A stretch of DNA of 23,540 nt from Flavobacteriales bacterium UBA7612 (GTDB taxonomy: Bacteria > Bacteroidota > Bacteroidia > Flavobacteriales > Weeksellaceae): the NCBI GenBank assembly GCA_002484335.1, contig DLJQ01000008.1, forward strand, positions 95,111 to 118,650. Direction: 5' to 3'. Shown in pieces: positions 8,052 through 15,409 of the stretch. The notes under the pieces were generated by a model. The model made no database searches, was not told the DNA's origin, and saw nothing but the letters and a program-made list of their open reading frames with translations. How positions within the stretch are numbered: position 1 is the stretch's first letter; the number at the start of each line of letters is the position of its first letter. The translations under genes were made by a program, and so were the position numbers.

Positions 8052-9018
8052 GGTTACATCCTCTGATATCTGAATGGTCAAAGCGACCAAGAATTTCGAA
8101 TTGATTTGGTTTTATTTTTTTTCCTAAATCATCTGTAGCAATAAAGCTTATAGAATTGTAATTTGCTAAATCGATAACATTTACTCCGCCAGTTTTTCCT
8201 TCTGGAACGTAACGTAATGGGTCTTCTGTTTCGCGAATTAAAATTCGCATCCAACTAGGAGTTTTGAATGTTAAATCTCCACGAGAATAAGCCTGTGATA
8301 GTAACTCTGTCATTCCATATTCCGAATGAATTTCATTTGTACCAAAACCTTCTTTTAAAATATGATGTAATTCTTCTCTAGTGATTTCTTTTTTTCGACC
8401 TTTCATCCCTCCAGTTTCCATAACAATGGTATTTTTTAGATTCATTTTGTAGTTTTCTACAAAATCTAAAAGAGCAAATGAAACACCAATTAAAATTGCT
8501 TTTTTACCTGTTTTTTCGTGTGCTAATAAGTTTTCATACAATTCGTCGTGATTATACAAATAAAAACCACTTTGTGGACTGTTGGATTTATCTATCCAAT
8601 ATTCGACCATATCGATTAGCGAAGAACCATTTCTTTCTAGATAAGATGGTAAAAGAGCGAATATTGTGTAATCTGATAATGGTCCATAAAATTGTTCGAA
8701 ACATTTCTCTAAACTATAATGGTATAAAGCAAGGTCTGTAACTAAATGTTTACTTGTAGTCATACCAGTTGTACCAGAACTTGTAAAAACTTTTTCTACA
8801 GCTCGTTTTCCTGAAATGATATCATTTTTTTTAAAAAACTGAATAGGTAAAAAAGGAATTTCGTCTGTATGAGAAATAGTCGTATAATCAACATTCAAGA
8901 AATTCAAGAAATTTTTATAAACTTCATTTTCTTGCGCTTGATATCTGAAAACTTCCAAAGTTGTTTTTTGAAAATCTTCTTCTGATTGTATAGTGAAAAT
9001 TTGCTTTGAATCAAACAT
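8032..9018 (-). CDS. LuxE/PaaK-like acyl-protein synthetase
   Basis: A 328-residue adenylate-forming enzyme of the LuxE (acyl-protein synthetase) family, which activates an acyl group with ATP and transfers it to a protein or other acceptor. The signature loop FTSSGTTG is at residues 78-85, METGGMKGR at 200-208, and EYGMTELLSQAY at 233-244, the equivalent of the aromatic-Gly-Met-Thr-Glu motif of ANL enzymes. It is shorter than full acyl-CoA ligases and lacks a complete C-terminal swinging domain, as LuxE does. No luxC, luxD or luciferase gene is present, so this is not a light system. Bacteroidota commonly carry such stand-alone genes, often annotated simply as acyl transferase. The acyl substrate and acceptor are unknown. 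Confidence 0.85.
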   Translation of the reverse strand: MFDSKQIFTIQSEEDFQKTTLEVFRYQAQENEVYKNFLNFLNVDYTTISHTDEIPFLPIQFFKKNDIISGKRAVEKVFTSSGTTGMTTSKHLVTDLALYHYSLEKCFEQFYGPLSDYTIFALLPSYLERNGSSLIDMVEYWIDKSNSPQSGFYLYNHDELYENLLAHEKTGKKAILIGVSFALLDFVENYKMNLKNTIVMETGGMKGRKKEITREELHHILKEGFGTNEIHSEYGMTELLSQAYSRGDLTFKTPSWMRILIRETEDPLRYVPEGKTGGVNVIDLANYNSISFIATDDLGKKIKPNQFEILGRFDHSDIRGCNLMIVES

Positions 9019-9022
9019 TCAA

Positions 9023-9030
9023 CAAATTTA
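9023..9030 (-). promoter_or_regulatory. Possible -7 box for the LuxE-like gene
   Basis: On the minus strand TAAATTTG matches TAnnTTTG. It ends only four bases before the ATG at 9018, so if used the transcript would be nearly leaderless. No -33 TTG is seen at the usual distance. The match may be fortuitous in AT-rich DNA. Confidence 0.28.
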
Positions 9031-9081
9031 CAAAATAGAGTAGAAGAGAAAGTATTTTTTTTATTTTCTTTATTCTGGTAT

Positions 9082-9117
9082 AAAAAAAGAACCTCATTAT
9101 AATGAGGTTCTTTTTTT
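9082..9117 (-). terminator. Intrinsic terminator of the secreted-protein operon
   Basis: A perfect 36-base palindrome: GAACCTCATTA / TAATGAGGTTC flanked by A and T runs. It lies 22 bases past the stop of the large secreted protein (minus strand) and upstream of the LuxE-like gene, so it terminates minus-strand transcription coming from 13066. Confidence 0.88.
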
Positions 9118-9139
9118 CTTTTTAGTAAATAATCTTTAA

Positions 9140-12100
9140 TTATTTTGATGATTTTAATCGACTTCTTATCATAGGATTAGAAATGATCTGACAATGACTT
9201 ACTTTTACAGGGATATATTGAGTTTCTCCATATTGGCAACCTTGTCTATTAACATTCACTTTTAGATATAAATTATTATTAGAACTATATTCTTTATATA
9301 ATTTATTTAATTTGAATTTAAAAGACTCTTCATTACCATTTGGTAACAAGTTAATAGTTGAATTTGGAATATCATTCCATGCTGTAATTTTATCATTAAT
9401 ATCTTTTGTTGCGTAGGCAAAAGAAATTTGATAGGCTGTACAAGGATCTAAGGCTTCAACTTCTAATGGAGTAGAAGTACATAATTTACTTTCTTCGTTT
9501 TTAAGTCCGAAGTATGGAATTACAGATACGTCATATACGTATGTTTTATCTCCAAGTAAATTTGCAGAAACAACATTATCCATTCTTATTTCAACACGAT
9601 CAAAAGAAGCTCCAATACCATCTAAAATAACTGCTGTTTTATTTGATGATTGATTAGAGATTAGTTCTAATAAATCTAATTTAATTATTTCTACATCAGA
9701 AGCAGAAACTTCATCTCCAATTGGAGTATCACCTAGATATCGTTGAATTGTTAAGCCTCCTAAAACTTTTAAATCTAATATAGGTAAGCCTTCAGATCCC
9801 ATAACAATTTGTACTTTATCTCCTGGTCTTGCTACGTCTTTGAATCGTACAGTTAATGTCTGTCTATTAAGAACACTTACAGATGTATTAAAAATTGCAC
9901 CAGTTTCATAATTAGGAGAACCATTAAGCTGAGGAGTACTATTCTCCATTGCATCAGCAGCTAAATAAGGGTATAATACACCAGACAATGCTGTAGCAAC
10001 ACCTAAACCTGCATCTTGAACACCATATAAAACATCTTTTGTAGATCTATTTAATATAAGATGAGCTTTAGCATTACCTACAATTTCAGCACCATTTATT
10101 TCTATATTAGAATTACAAGTTGCTGTTTCGCTTAATGGAATTCTATCATCAATATAGGCTCCATAGACGCGAGCAGAATTTGCTAAACCAAGTACACTAC
10201 CTAATAAAACTCTAACTCCTCCATATTCGATGTTATTTCCATTACTATCTTTTGGAATAAATGAAAATTCCATAACATTAGTTCCTACTAAAAGATTTAA
10301 TAAATCTAATTCACCAATTGATTTTAAAGGACCAACAGTTGAGCCATTTTTGTCTAAAGCTTGAATTGTAATTCCTCCGATTAATTGTAAAACTCCATAA
10401 TCTTGTCCTAATTTTATATTTACAGGAGTTCCTGCAGTTATAGGTTTTGTAGCAACATTATCAAATTTTAAATCTATCCAAGAAGTTCCAATTCCTGCTA
10501 TTGAGAGTACATTGAAAATGGTTCCAAAAGTTGATAAATCATTATCAACTGATAACTCACTATCATTTGTTCCCCCAGTTAGAACCGTACCAGTACTTTT
10601 TGAAGAAGCAAGTCTTTGATAATATCTAAATTCGCATTCATTCTTATCATATACATATATTGTTATACGTTTAACAATATCACATGTACCAGAAGCATTA
10701 ATAGATTTTGCATAATAATTATATGTACCAATTTTACTGAAAGAAACAGTCTGGTTTGTTACTTCTAAATTAGTTAGTTCATCATAAATTTTAACACCTG
10801 TATTATTTGGTAACTGACTTGTAAGTATACTTGATGTAAATGTAGCTGATGAATCAGGATTTCCATCATTGTTACCATCTAAAGGAATGCTGTAACTTGT
10901 TTTTCCTAAAAATTGATATTGTTTATCTTCTATAGCAGTAAAACTTTCGTATTGATTAGGACAATAATTAGTTCCATTTATCCCTTTGATATAATATGTA
11001 CCTAGTTCTTGCCATTTATTAGCATCTTTTTGTGCTGTTGTAGAGAAAGGAATTTCTTTTTGATTTCTATCAACAATAACATATCCTGTATAATTAGGAT
11101 CGTAATTAGGTATAATTTGAGTTATATCAAATTTACGAGTTCGTATATTATTATTTATTGTTTCTACAGAACAAACAGTTTTAGATTCTGGAGTATCGTC
11201 TACTAAAGCAAAGTCATAAACACGAATATCTTCAGCATTTACTAGATTTACAGACAGAGGTTTATTGATTCGTATACCTACTTTATCAAATGAAATTAGA
11301 TTTCCGTTTGCATCTCTTGGAGACGCAAGAAAACTAAATTCGGCGTTGTTTTGATTGATTAATCCTAATAAATCCAGACCTAGGACACTAGAATTTAGAT
11401 TGACTGAAGAAACTTGTACTCCATTTTTATAAAAAATTATTGAAGATTGACTTCCTACATCAAGTTTTAAAAGACCAGAAGGCATACGGATTTTTAATTT
11501 TACAACTTTATTTTCTGTAGCTTTAGGAATGTAAAAAAACTGTTCAACAGTTCCTGCCGCGCTTAAATTTAATAGAGAAGTAATACCTATGGTAGAGTAG
11601 GTTGTAAGGTCATTATCTATTGCATAATGAGCATTTGTAACAGGGGCAGAATTAATTAAACTTAATATTCCACCACTAGCAGTATATGATGTTAGTAATG
11701 ATACATCACAGTCAGAAGTATTATTGTTATAATAATAAGAATCATATACTTTAAAATTATTTATACCACCAAATAAAAGAGAAAAAGTTGTTTGATCTGT
11801 AATTTCAATTGTTTTAACTTTATTTTCTTTTGGATAAAAAATAGCATAATAATTTTGAGAAGCATCTTTAGCAATTGTTATTTTATCTTGATTTACATCT
11901 GTAGTATTTGTATTAACATTTATAATGTTATCACCAACATCATTTTTCAAATTAAATGTGGTTACGTGTTCACCACCAATAACAACACCTAAAATTCCCT
12001 TTAATAAATTCCCTAAACTACCTCCCAACAAAGCATCTAATAATCCTGTTTCCCCAGAATTTATTTTTAAATAAAGATTGGAATTAGCAGGAGCAGGATT

Positions 12101-12343
12101 TGTATATCCTAAAGCTAAAGTTCCTGAGTAAGAACTTATACCAAGTGCAGCACCTCCATAACTATTAATTTGTGCAAATGTAGAAGGATCATCATCAATT
12201 GCATCATTAGGGTTATTAACTCGATTAGGAGCATTTTCTATAGCTGTATTTGGTCTTATTTTTTGAGCATAACTTATGATTCCGAGAAAAAAGATTCCGA
12301 GAAAAATAAATTTATTTAAATTTTTTCTTTTCATTTTTATCAT
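9140..12343 (-). CDS. Large secreted protein with four divergent repeats
   Basis: A 1067-residue exported protein that I do not recognise as a named family. The signal peptide covers residues 1-26 (cleavage near SYA-Q); Met4 is an alternative start. Four related modules are visible at about 34-204, 218-385, 575-736 and 775-945. The first three open with a D-D/N-D-x-S/T-T turn (AIDDDPST 48-55, AIDNDLTT 241-248, SVDNDLST 598-605), and module 4 lacks a clear copy. Modules 2 to 4 carry LDLLxLI/L (323-329, 679-685, 889-895), followed by FDxVxIR or GGVRV and a V-Y-D/G strand. The opening turn recalls discoidin-type carbohydrate-binding domains, but that is inference. Between modules 2 and 3 lies an Ig-like stretch with a possible calcium loop, DGNNDGNPD at 489-497. 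No typical type IX sorting domain is seen; it ends NPMIRSRLKSSK. It is the second gene of an operon, 18 bases after the VGINT-motif gene. Probably a surface or matrix protein. Confidence 0.75.
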   Translation of the reverse strand: MIKMKRKNLNKFIFLGIFFLGIISYAQKIRPNTAIENAPNRVNNPNDAIDDDPSTFAQINSYGGAALGISSYSGTLALGYTNPAPANSNLYLKINSGETGLLDALLGGSLGNLLKGILGVVIGGEHVTTFNLKNDVGDNIINVNTNTTDVNQDKITIAKDASQNYYAIFYPKENKVKTIEITDQTTFSLLFGGINNFKVYDSYYYNNNTSDCDVSLLTSYTASGGILSLINSAPVTNAHYAIDNDLTTYSTIGITSLLNLSAAGTVEQFFYIPKATENKVVKLKIRMPSGLLKLDVGSQSSIIFYKNGVQVSSVNLNSSVLGLDLLGLINQNNAEFSFLASPRDANGNLISFDKVGIRINKPLSVNLVNAEDIRVYDFALVDDTPESKTVCSVETINNNIRTRKFDITQIIPNYDPNYTGYVIVDRNQKEIPFSTTAQKDANKWQELGTYYIKGINGTNYCPNQYESFTAIEDKQYQFLGKTSYSIPLDGNNDGNPDSSATFTSSILTSQLPNNTGVKIYDELTNLEVTNQTVSFSKIGTYNYYAKSINASGTCDIVKRITIYVYDKNECEFRYYQRLASSKSTGTVLTGGTNDSELSVDNDLSTFGTIFNVLSIAGIGTSWIDLKFDNVATKPITAGTPVNIKLGQDYGVLQLIGGITIQALDKNGSTVGPLKSIGELDLLNLLVGTNVMEFSFIPKDSNGNNIEYGGVRVLLGSVLGLANSARVYGAYIDDRIPLSETATCNSNIEINGAEIVGNAKAHLILNRSTKDVLYGVQDAGLGVATALSGVLYPYLAADAMENSTPQLNGSPNYETGAIFNTSVSVLNRQTLTVRFKDVARPGDKVQIVMGSEGLPILDLKVLGGLTIQRYLGDTPIGDEVSASDVEIIKLDLLELISNQSSNKTAVILDGIGASFDRVEIRMDNVVSANLLGDKTYVYDVSVIPYFGLKNEESKLCTSTPLEVEALDPCTAYQISFAYATKDINDKITAWNDIPNSTINLLPNGNEESFKFKLNKLYKEYSSNNNLYLKVNVNRQGCQYGETQYIPVKVSHCQIISNPMIRSRLKSSK

Positions 12344-12361
12344 ATTTATTTATGAAATAAT

Positions 12362-13066
12362 TTATTTAATCACAAATACAATATTCACAAAAGAATAATC
12401 ATTTCCTTCATCAATGATATCATAGGTTAAAATACCGTTGTCATCAATACTTAAATTGGCTAATGCAGTATTATCATAATCTGTTATGTAATAATATAAG
12501 TCTGTTGCATTAGGTAAAAAAGGAATTTCATTTGGAGCATTAGTACTTTTTATAAAAGTAGCTCTAGCATTTGTACCTATACTTCCACCAGTTGTAGTAT
12601 TTTCTATAAATTCTTTATTTGTAAATTGAGATCTATATTCATCATATAAATTTCTTTTTAATCCAGTCCCTTTTGTTGCTGTATTAAAAATAATAGAAGG
12701 CATATAAAAGAAGTTTACTGAACTTTTTTGATCTTCGGAAATTTTTTGCCATTTACCTCCATCAATACTAGAATTGTAATAGTAATATCCTGTGCTTGTA
12801 ATTTCAGAAGTCTTATCATTAGCATTAGAAGATGTTGTTGGTTCTGTTATATATATTAGAGTTCCATTTTGATCACTTGTATATAAATTATCTTTTAATT
12901 TTAGTTCATCTCCTGTCATTCTAGGAGGTGTTATACCATCAGCAATATCACTTGTGTTATCTTCTTTTACGTGTAATGTTGTTTTTGGATCATTAGTATT
13001 TATACCTACTTGAGCATATAGTCCAGCAGATATAATAAAACTTAGAGTGCATAAAATTTTTTTCAT
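12362..13066 (-). CDS. Secreted VGINT-motif protein
   Basis: A 234-residue exported protein. The signal peptide is MKKILCTLSFIISAGLYA, with cleavage near residues 18-19. The mature start QVGINTNDPKTTLHV and the following ITPPRMTGDEL at 45-55 form the N-terminal signature of a very common Bacteroidota secreted family (VGIGT-nP-TLdV then GvliPRMT), in which many members continue into fibre-like domains. Here the rest is short, polar and Ser/Thr/Asn rich, with no S74 peptidase domain and no clear sorting domain. Function is unknown. It is the first gene of a minus-strand operon with the large repeat protein, 18 bases apart, so the two are probably made together and may interact at the cell surface; the interaction is inference. 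Confidence 0.7.
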   Translation of the reverse strand: MKKILCTLSFIISAGLYAQVGINTNDPKTTLHVKEDNTSDIADGITPPRMTGDELKLKDNLYTSDQNGTLIYITEPTTSSNANDKTSEITSTGYYYYNSSIDGGKWQKISEDQKSSVNFFYMPSIIFNTATKGTGLKRNLYDEYRSQFTNKEFIENTTTGGSIGTNARATFIKSTNAPNEIPFLPNATDLYYYITDYDNTALANLSIDDNGILTYDIIDEGNDYSFVNIVFVIK

Positions 13067-13110
13067 AATTTAAAATCAATATAGTTATAAAGCAAAAGTC
13101 GAAATAAAAA

Positions 13111-13156
13111 ATTAAATCAACAATATATTAGAGTAATAATATATTGTTGATTTAAT
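13111..13156. repeat. Perfect 20-bp inverted repeat in a divergent intergenic region
   Basis: The arm at 13111-13130 and the arm at 13137-13156 are exact reverse complements, separated by the six bases gagtaa. The element sits between the divergent starts of the secreted-protein operon (13066, minus) and the carbonic anhydrase-like gene (13296, plus). No gene ends here, so an ordinary gene-end terminator is not expected. It could be an operator, a 5'-leader hairpin of one transcript, or the end of an unseen small RNA. The rest of this 229-base gap is AT-rich with no clear TAnnTTTG box. Confidence 0.6.
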
Positions 13157-13295
13157 CATTTTAAAAAATATAAATTTTAAATTTCTTGTAATCAATTGTT
13201 TATTGAAGAAGTAATAGAATATTATCTTTTAATTTGATTAAATTTAATAAATTGGTAATTATATATTAATTGTAGGATAATATTTTATTAAGATT

Positions 13296-13808
13296 ATGGC
13301 AATAATAAAAGAATTAAATGGGCATTCTCCTAAATTTGGAGAAAATTGTTTTTTAGCAGATAATGCTGTGATTGTAGGAGAAGTAGAAATGGGAAATGAT
13401 TGTTCTATTTGGTTTTCTGCAGTTCTTAGAGGAGATGTACATTACATAAAACTTGGTAACAAAGTTAACATTCAAGATAATGCAACAATACATGCAACAT
13501 ATAAAAAATCACCAACAGTTATCGGTAATAGTGTTTCTATAGGACATAATGCGATTGTTCATGGTTGTACAATACATGATAATGTTTTGGTAGGAATGGG
13601 AGCAATTGTAATGGATGATTGTATTGTAGAGTCTAATTCTCTTATTGCAGCTGGAGCAGTTCTTACAAAAGGGACACATGTAAAAGAAGGAGAATTATGG
13701 GCAGGAATTCCAGCTAAAAAAATAAAAGATGTTCCACAAAATTTAAAAGAAGGAGAAATAGAGCGTATTGCAAATAGCTATTTAATGTACAGTAGCTGGT
13801 ATAAATAA
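13296..13808 (+). CDS. Gamma-carbonic anhydrase family protein (YrdA/PaaY-like)
   Basis: A 170-residue left-handed beta-helix protein of the gamma-carbonic anhydrase-like group (YrdA, PaaY, CaiE). Hexapeptide repeats run from about residue 16 to 130, and a C-terminal helix (NLKEGEIERIANSYLMYSSWYK) closes the trimer. The zinc ligands fit the family: H66 in NATIHAT, H84 in SIGHNAI and H89 in IVHGC. The RGD motif at 45-47 and Q60-D61 match the structural Arg and Asp residues of the family. It lacks the acidic loop containing the proton-shuttle Glu of the archaeal Cam enzyme, so carbonic anhydrase activity may be weak or absent, and thioesterase-like or structural roles have been proposed for relatives. 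It converges with the MmcQ/YjbR gene with one base between stop codons and no terminator. Confidence 0.9.
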   Translation: MAIIKELNGHSPKFGENCFLADNAVIVGEVEMGNDCSIWFSAVLRGDVHYIKLGNKVNIQDNATIHATYKKSPTVIGNSVSIGHNAIVHGCTIHDNVLVGMGAIVMDDCIVESNSLIAAGAVLTKGTHVKEGELWAGIPAKKIKDVPQNLKEGEIERIANSYLMYSSWYK

Positions 13809-13809
13809 A

Positions 13810-14157
13810 TTATATTTTGTTTGGACGTTTTGATTTTGGAATATTAAGGATAACTAAGTTATAAGAATCTTTTATCCATTGTTTTATATCAACATCTTTT
13901 ACATCTTGGTTTACATATATAGTATTCCAATGTTTTTTATTCATATGATAACCTGGTTGTACAGCATTATAATTTGCTCTTAATTCTAATGCTAAATCTG
14001 GATCACATTTTAAATTAACAGATTCAAAATTTTCGATTTTTGTAAGACAAAACATTTTATCTACAATATAAAAAACTAAAGTACTTTCATCAAATGGGAA
14101 CTTTTCTTCTACTAACGGTAGACTTAAGCAAAAATCACGTAATTCTTCAATATTCAT
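13810..14157 (-). CDS. MmcQ/YjbR-family protein
   Basis: A 115-residue protein of the MmcQ/YjbR family (PF04237), a small cytosolic fold resembling double-wing DNA-binding domains; its role is unproven. Family features are MNIEELRDFCLSLPLVEEKFPFD at the N-terminus, STLVFYIVDKMFCLT at 25-39, SVNLKCDPDLALELR at 46-60, and PGYHMNKKHWNTIYVN at 68-83 around the conserved HMNKxHW motif. The C-terminus is the usual helix DVDIKQWIKDSYNLVI. Met at 14157 is the family start. No signal peptide is present. It is alone on its strand, separated from the DUF4268 gene upstream by a terminator. Confidence 0.9.
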   Translation of the reverse strand: MNIEELRDFCLSLPLVEEKFPFDESTLVFYIVDKMFCLTKIENFESVNLKCDPDLALELRANYNAVQPGYHMNKKHWNTIYVNQDVKDVDIKQWIKDSYNLVILNIPKSKRPNKI

Positions 14158-14196
14158 AATTGAGGGTTTAGTAAATAAAGATAATGCTTTAAGATA

Positions 14197-14234
14197 AAAA
14201 AATCAGTTTTAAAGTAATTTAAAACTGATTTTTT
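14197..14234 (-). terminator. Intrinsic terminator after the DUF4268 gene
   Basis: A 17-bp perfect stem (arms 14197-14213 and 14218-14234, core AATCAGTTTTAAA) with loop gtaa, flanked by A and T runs. It lies five bases past the DUF4268 stop on the minus strand and insulates the MmcQ/YjbR gene. Confidence 0.85.
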
Positions 14235-14239
14235 AGTAA

Positions 14240-14707
14240 TTATAGATTTTTAAAAATTTCAAAACTATCTTTATGATCGCACCAAAATTCATCTAAATTT
14301 ATCATTTTTGATTTTAAGAATGAAATGATTTCAGGCCAATCTGTTTCCCTAAAAATACTGATATTATCTAATCTAATTTTTATAGTAGAAATATTTTTAC
14401 CTTCTTCATCATAATCTTCTTTTGTCCAATTCCATTCTTCTCCTAAATAACTTTTTAAAACATTATCATATTCTTCAAATTGTTCAAAAATCATTAATCG
14501 GATTGAAGAGTCCGGATGAGATATTTCAATAGATACTTCGGCAAATTTGCGTTCAACATCAGTTCTAAAAAAAATACCTTTTATGTCTGTTTTATAATTA
14601 ATCCAGTTAATTGGTAATCCTTCAGCGTTCATTTGTAACTTCATATAAGAACCATAGGAAGTCCAAAAATCTTTTTTTATACGGTAAGCTTCTTCTTTTG
14701 AAAACAA
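14240..14707 (-). CDS. DUF4268-domain protein
   Basis: A 155-residue protein matching the stand-alone DUF4268 family common in Flavobacteriia. The N-terminus FSKEEAYRIKKDFWTSYGSYM is the family's opening helix; strands follow in GIFFRTDVERKFAEVSIEI (44-62), and the middle is the acidic EFEEYDNVLKSYLGEEWNW region. The C-terminus (FLKSKMINLDEFWCDHKDSFEIF) is helical. Function is unknown; in other proteins DUF4268 is found attached to restriction or DNA-related domains, but nothing here suggests such a partner. The start is TTG: it places the protein start where relatives begin, and no ATG is available upstream before the divergent promoter region. No signal peptide is seen. Confidence 0.8.
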   Translation of the reverse strand: MFSKEEAYRIKKDFWTSYGSYMKLQMNAEGLPINWINYKTDIKGIFFRTDVERKFAEVSIEISHPDSSIRLMIFEQFEEYDNVLKSYLGEEWNWTKEDYDEEGKNISTIKIRLDNISIFRETDWPEIISFLKSKMINLDEFWCDHKDSFEIFKNL

Positions 14708-14789
14708 TGTAAAAATTTTTCACAAAAATCGAACTTAATTTATAAACTACAAAATCTCATTAAGATAGATGAATTTAATTTTTAGTACT

Positions 14790-14797
14790 TAAATTTG
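14790..14797 (+). promoter_or_regulatory. -7 box candidate for the TlpA-like gene
   Basis: TAAATTTG matches TAnnTTTG and lies 22 bases before the ATG at 14820, a suitable distance for a short leader. No clear -33 TTG is seen. Confidence 0.45.
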
Positions 14798-14819
14798 ATT
14801 AAATAAAAAAAATAAAGAA

Positions 14820-15311
14820 ATGAAATTATTATCTGTTTTAAGTATAATAAGCATATTATCATTTACATCAATTAAAGCTCAATCTGTAGAGCAAGTAGAT
14901 TATGAAACATTACATAAAAAAATTGATAGCTATAAAGATAAGATTGTTGTTGTTAATTTTTGGGCAACATGGTGTGCACCATGTGTAGAGGAAATTCCTG
15001 CATTTGTAGAAGTAAATGAAAAATATAAAGATAATCCAAAATTTAAAATGTTATTTGTTTCTTTGGATAGAGTAAAAGTTTTACCAAAAGTAAAGAAATT
15101 TATTACAGATAATAAAATGAATGCTGAGGTTGTGCTTTTAGACGATGTTAAAAGAATGAATGAATGGATTCCTTCTTTTGATAAATCTTGGGCAGGAAAT
15201 ATTCCTGTATCAATTATCTATAAAAATGGAGAAAAAGTATTATTTCATGATAGAGCAATGACAAAATATGAATTGGAAGACTTTATAACAGAATATTTAG
15301 AAGACAAATAA
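14820..15311 (+). CDS. Secreted TlpA-like thioredoxin-fold reductase
   Basis: A 163-residue periplasmic thiol-disulfide protein of the TlpA/ResA group. The signal peptide MKLLSVLSIISILSFTSIKA is followed by QSVEQ. The redox centre WCAPC (Cys52 and Cys55) lies in VVNFWATWCAPCVEEIP, and the cis-proline loop is GNIPVSIIY (Pro129). The Glu-rich helix after the CxxC and the LFVSLD strand are typical of TlpA proteins. Such proteins reduce disulfides in exported proteins, for example apocytochromes, but no cytochrome maturation gene is adjacent, so the partner is unknown. The gene diverges from the DUF4268 gene, is monocistronic, and shares a hairpin terminator with the convergent M28 peptidase gene. 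Confidence 0.9.
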   Translation: MKLLSVLSIISILSFTSIKAQSVEQVDYETLHKKIDSYKDKIVVVNFWATWCAPCVEEIPAFVEVNEKYKDNPKFKMLFVSLDRVKVLPKVKKFITDNKMNAEVVLLDDVKRMNEWIPSFDKSWAGNIPVSIIYKNGEKVLFHDRAMTKYELEDFITEYLEDK

Positions 15312-15326
15312 ATATTCTTCTCAAAA

Positions 15327-15368
15327 GAACTATCTTCTCAATAAAAAATATTATTTAGAAGATAGTTC
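15327..15368. terminator. Hairpin between convergent TlpA-like and M28 genes
   Basis: A 12-bp perfect stem GAACTATCTTCT / AGAAGATAGTTC with an 18-base AT-rich loop, about midway between the two stop codons. TTCTT (15315-15319) can also pair with AAGAA (15369-15373) across a bulge. U tracts are weak, so efficiency in either direction is uncertain. Confidence 0.6.
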
Positions 15369-15409
15369 AAGAAGAGAAAAAAATAAAACAGTATTATTAA
15401 TATCTTTTT

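Noticed and set aside
8032..9018. Bioluminescence (lux) locus
   Set aside because: Only a LuxE-like gene is present; luxA, luxB, luxC and luxD are absent and the family is widespread outside light-producing bacteria.
11009..11992. Short plus-strand open frames inside the large secreted-protein gene
   Set aside because: Ile/Phe/Cys/Asn-rich products expected from the complement of an AT-rich coding region; no start signals or family traits.
9140..12343. Long tandem DNA repeats in the surface-protein gene
   Set aside because: The four modules are related only weakly at protein level; I see no near-identical DNA repeats that would support slippage or recombination.
13111..13156. Invertible promoter for phase variation of the surface operon
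   Set aside because: The inverted arms are separated by only six bases, far too short to carry a promoter; no second pair of arms or invertase gene is nearby.
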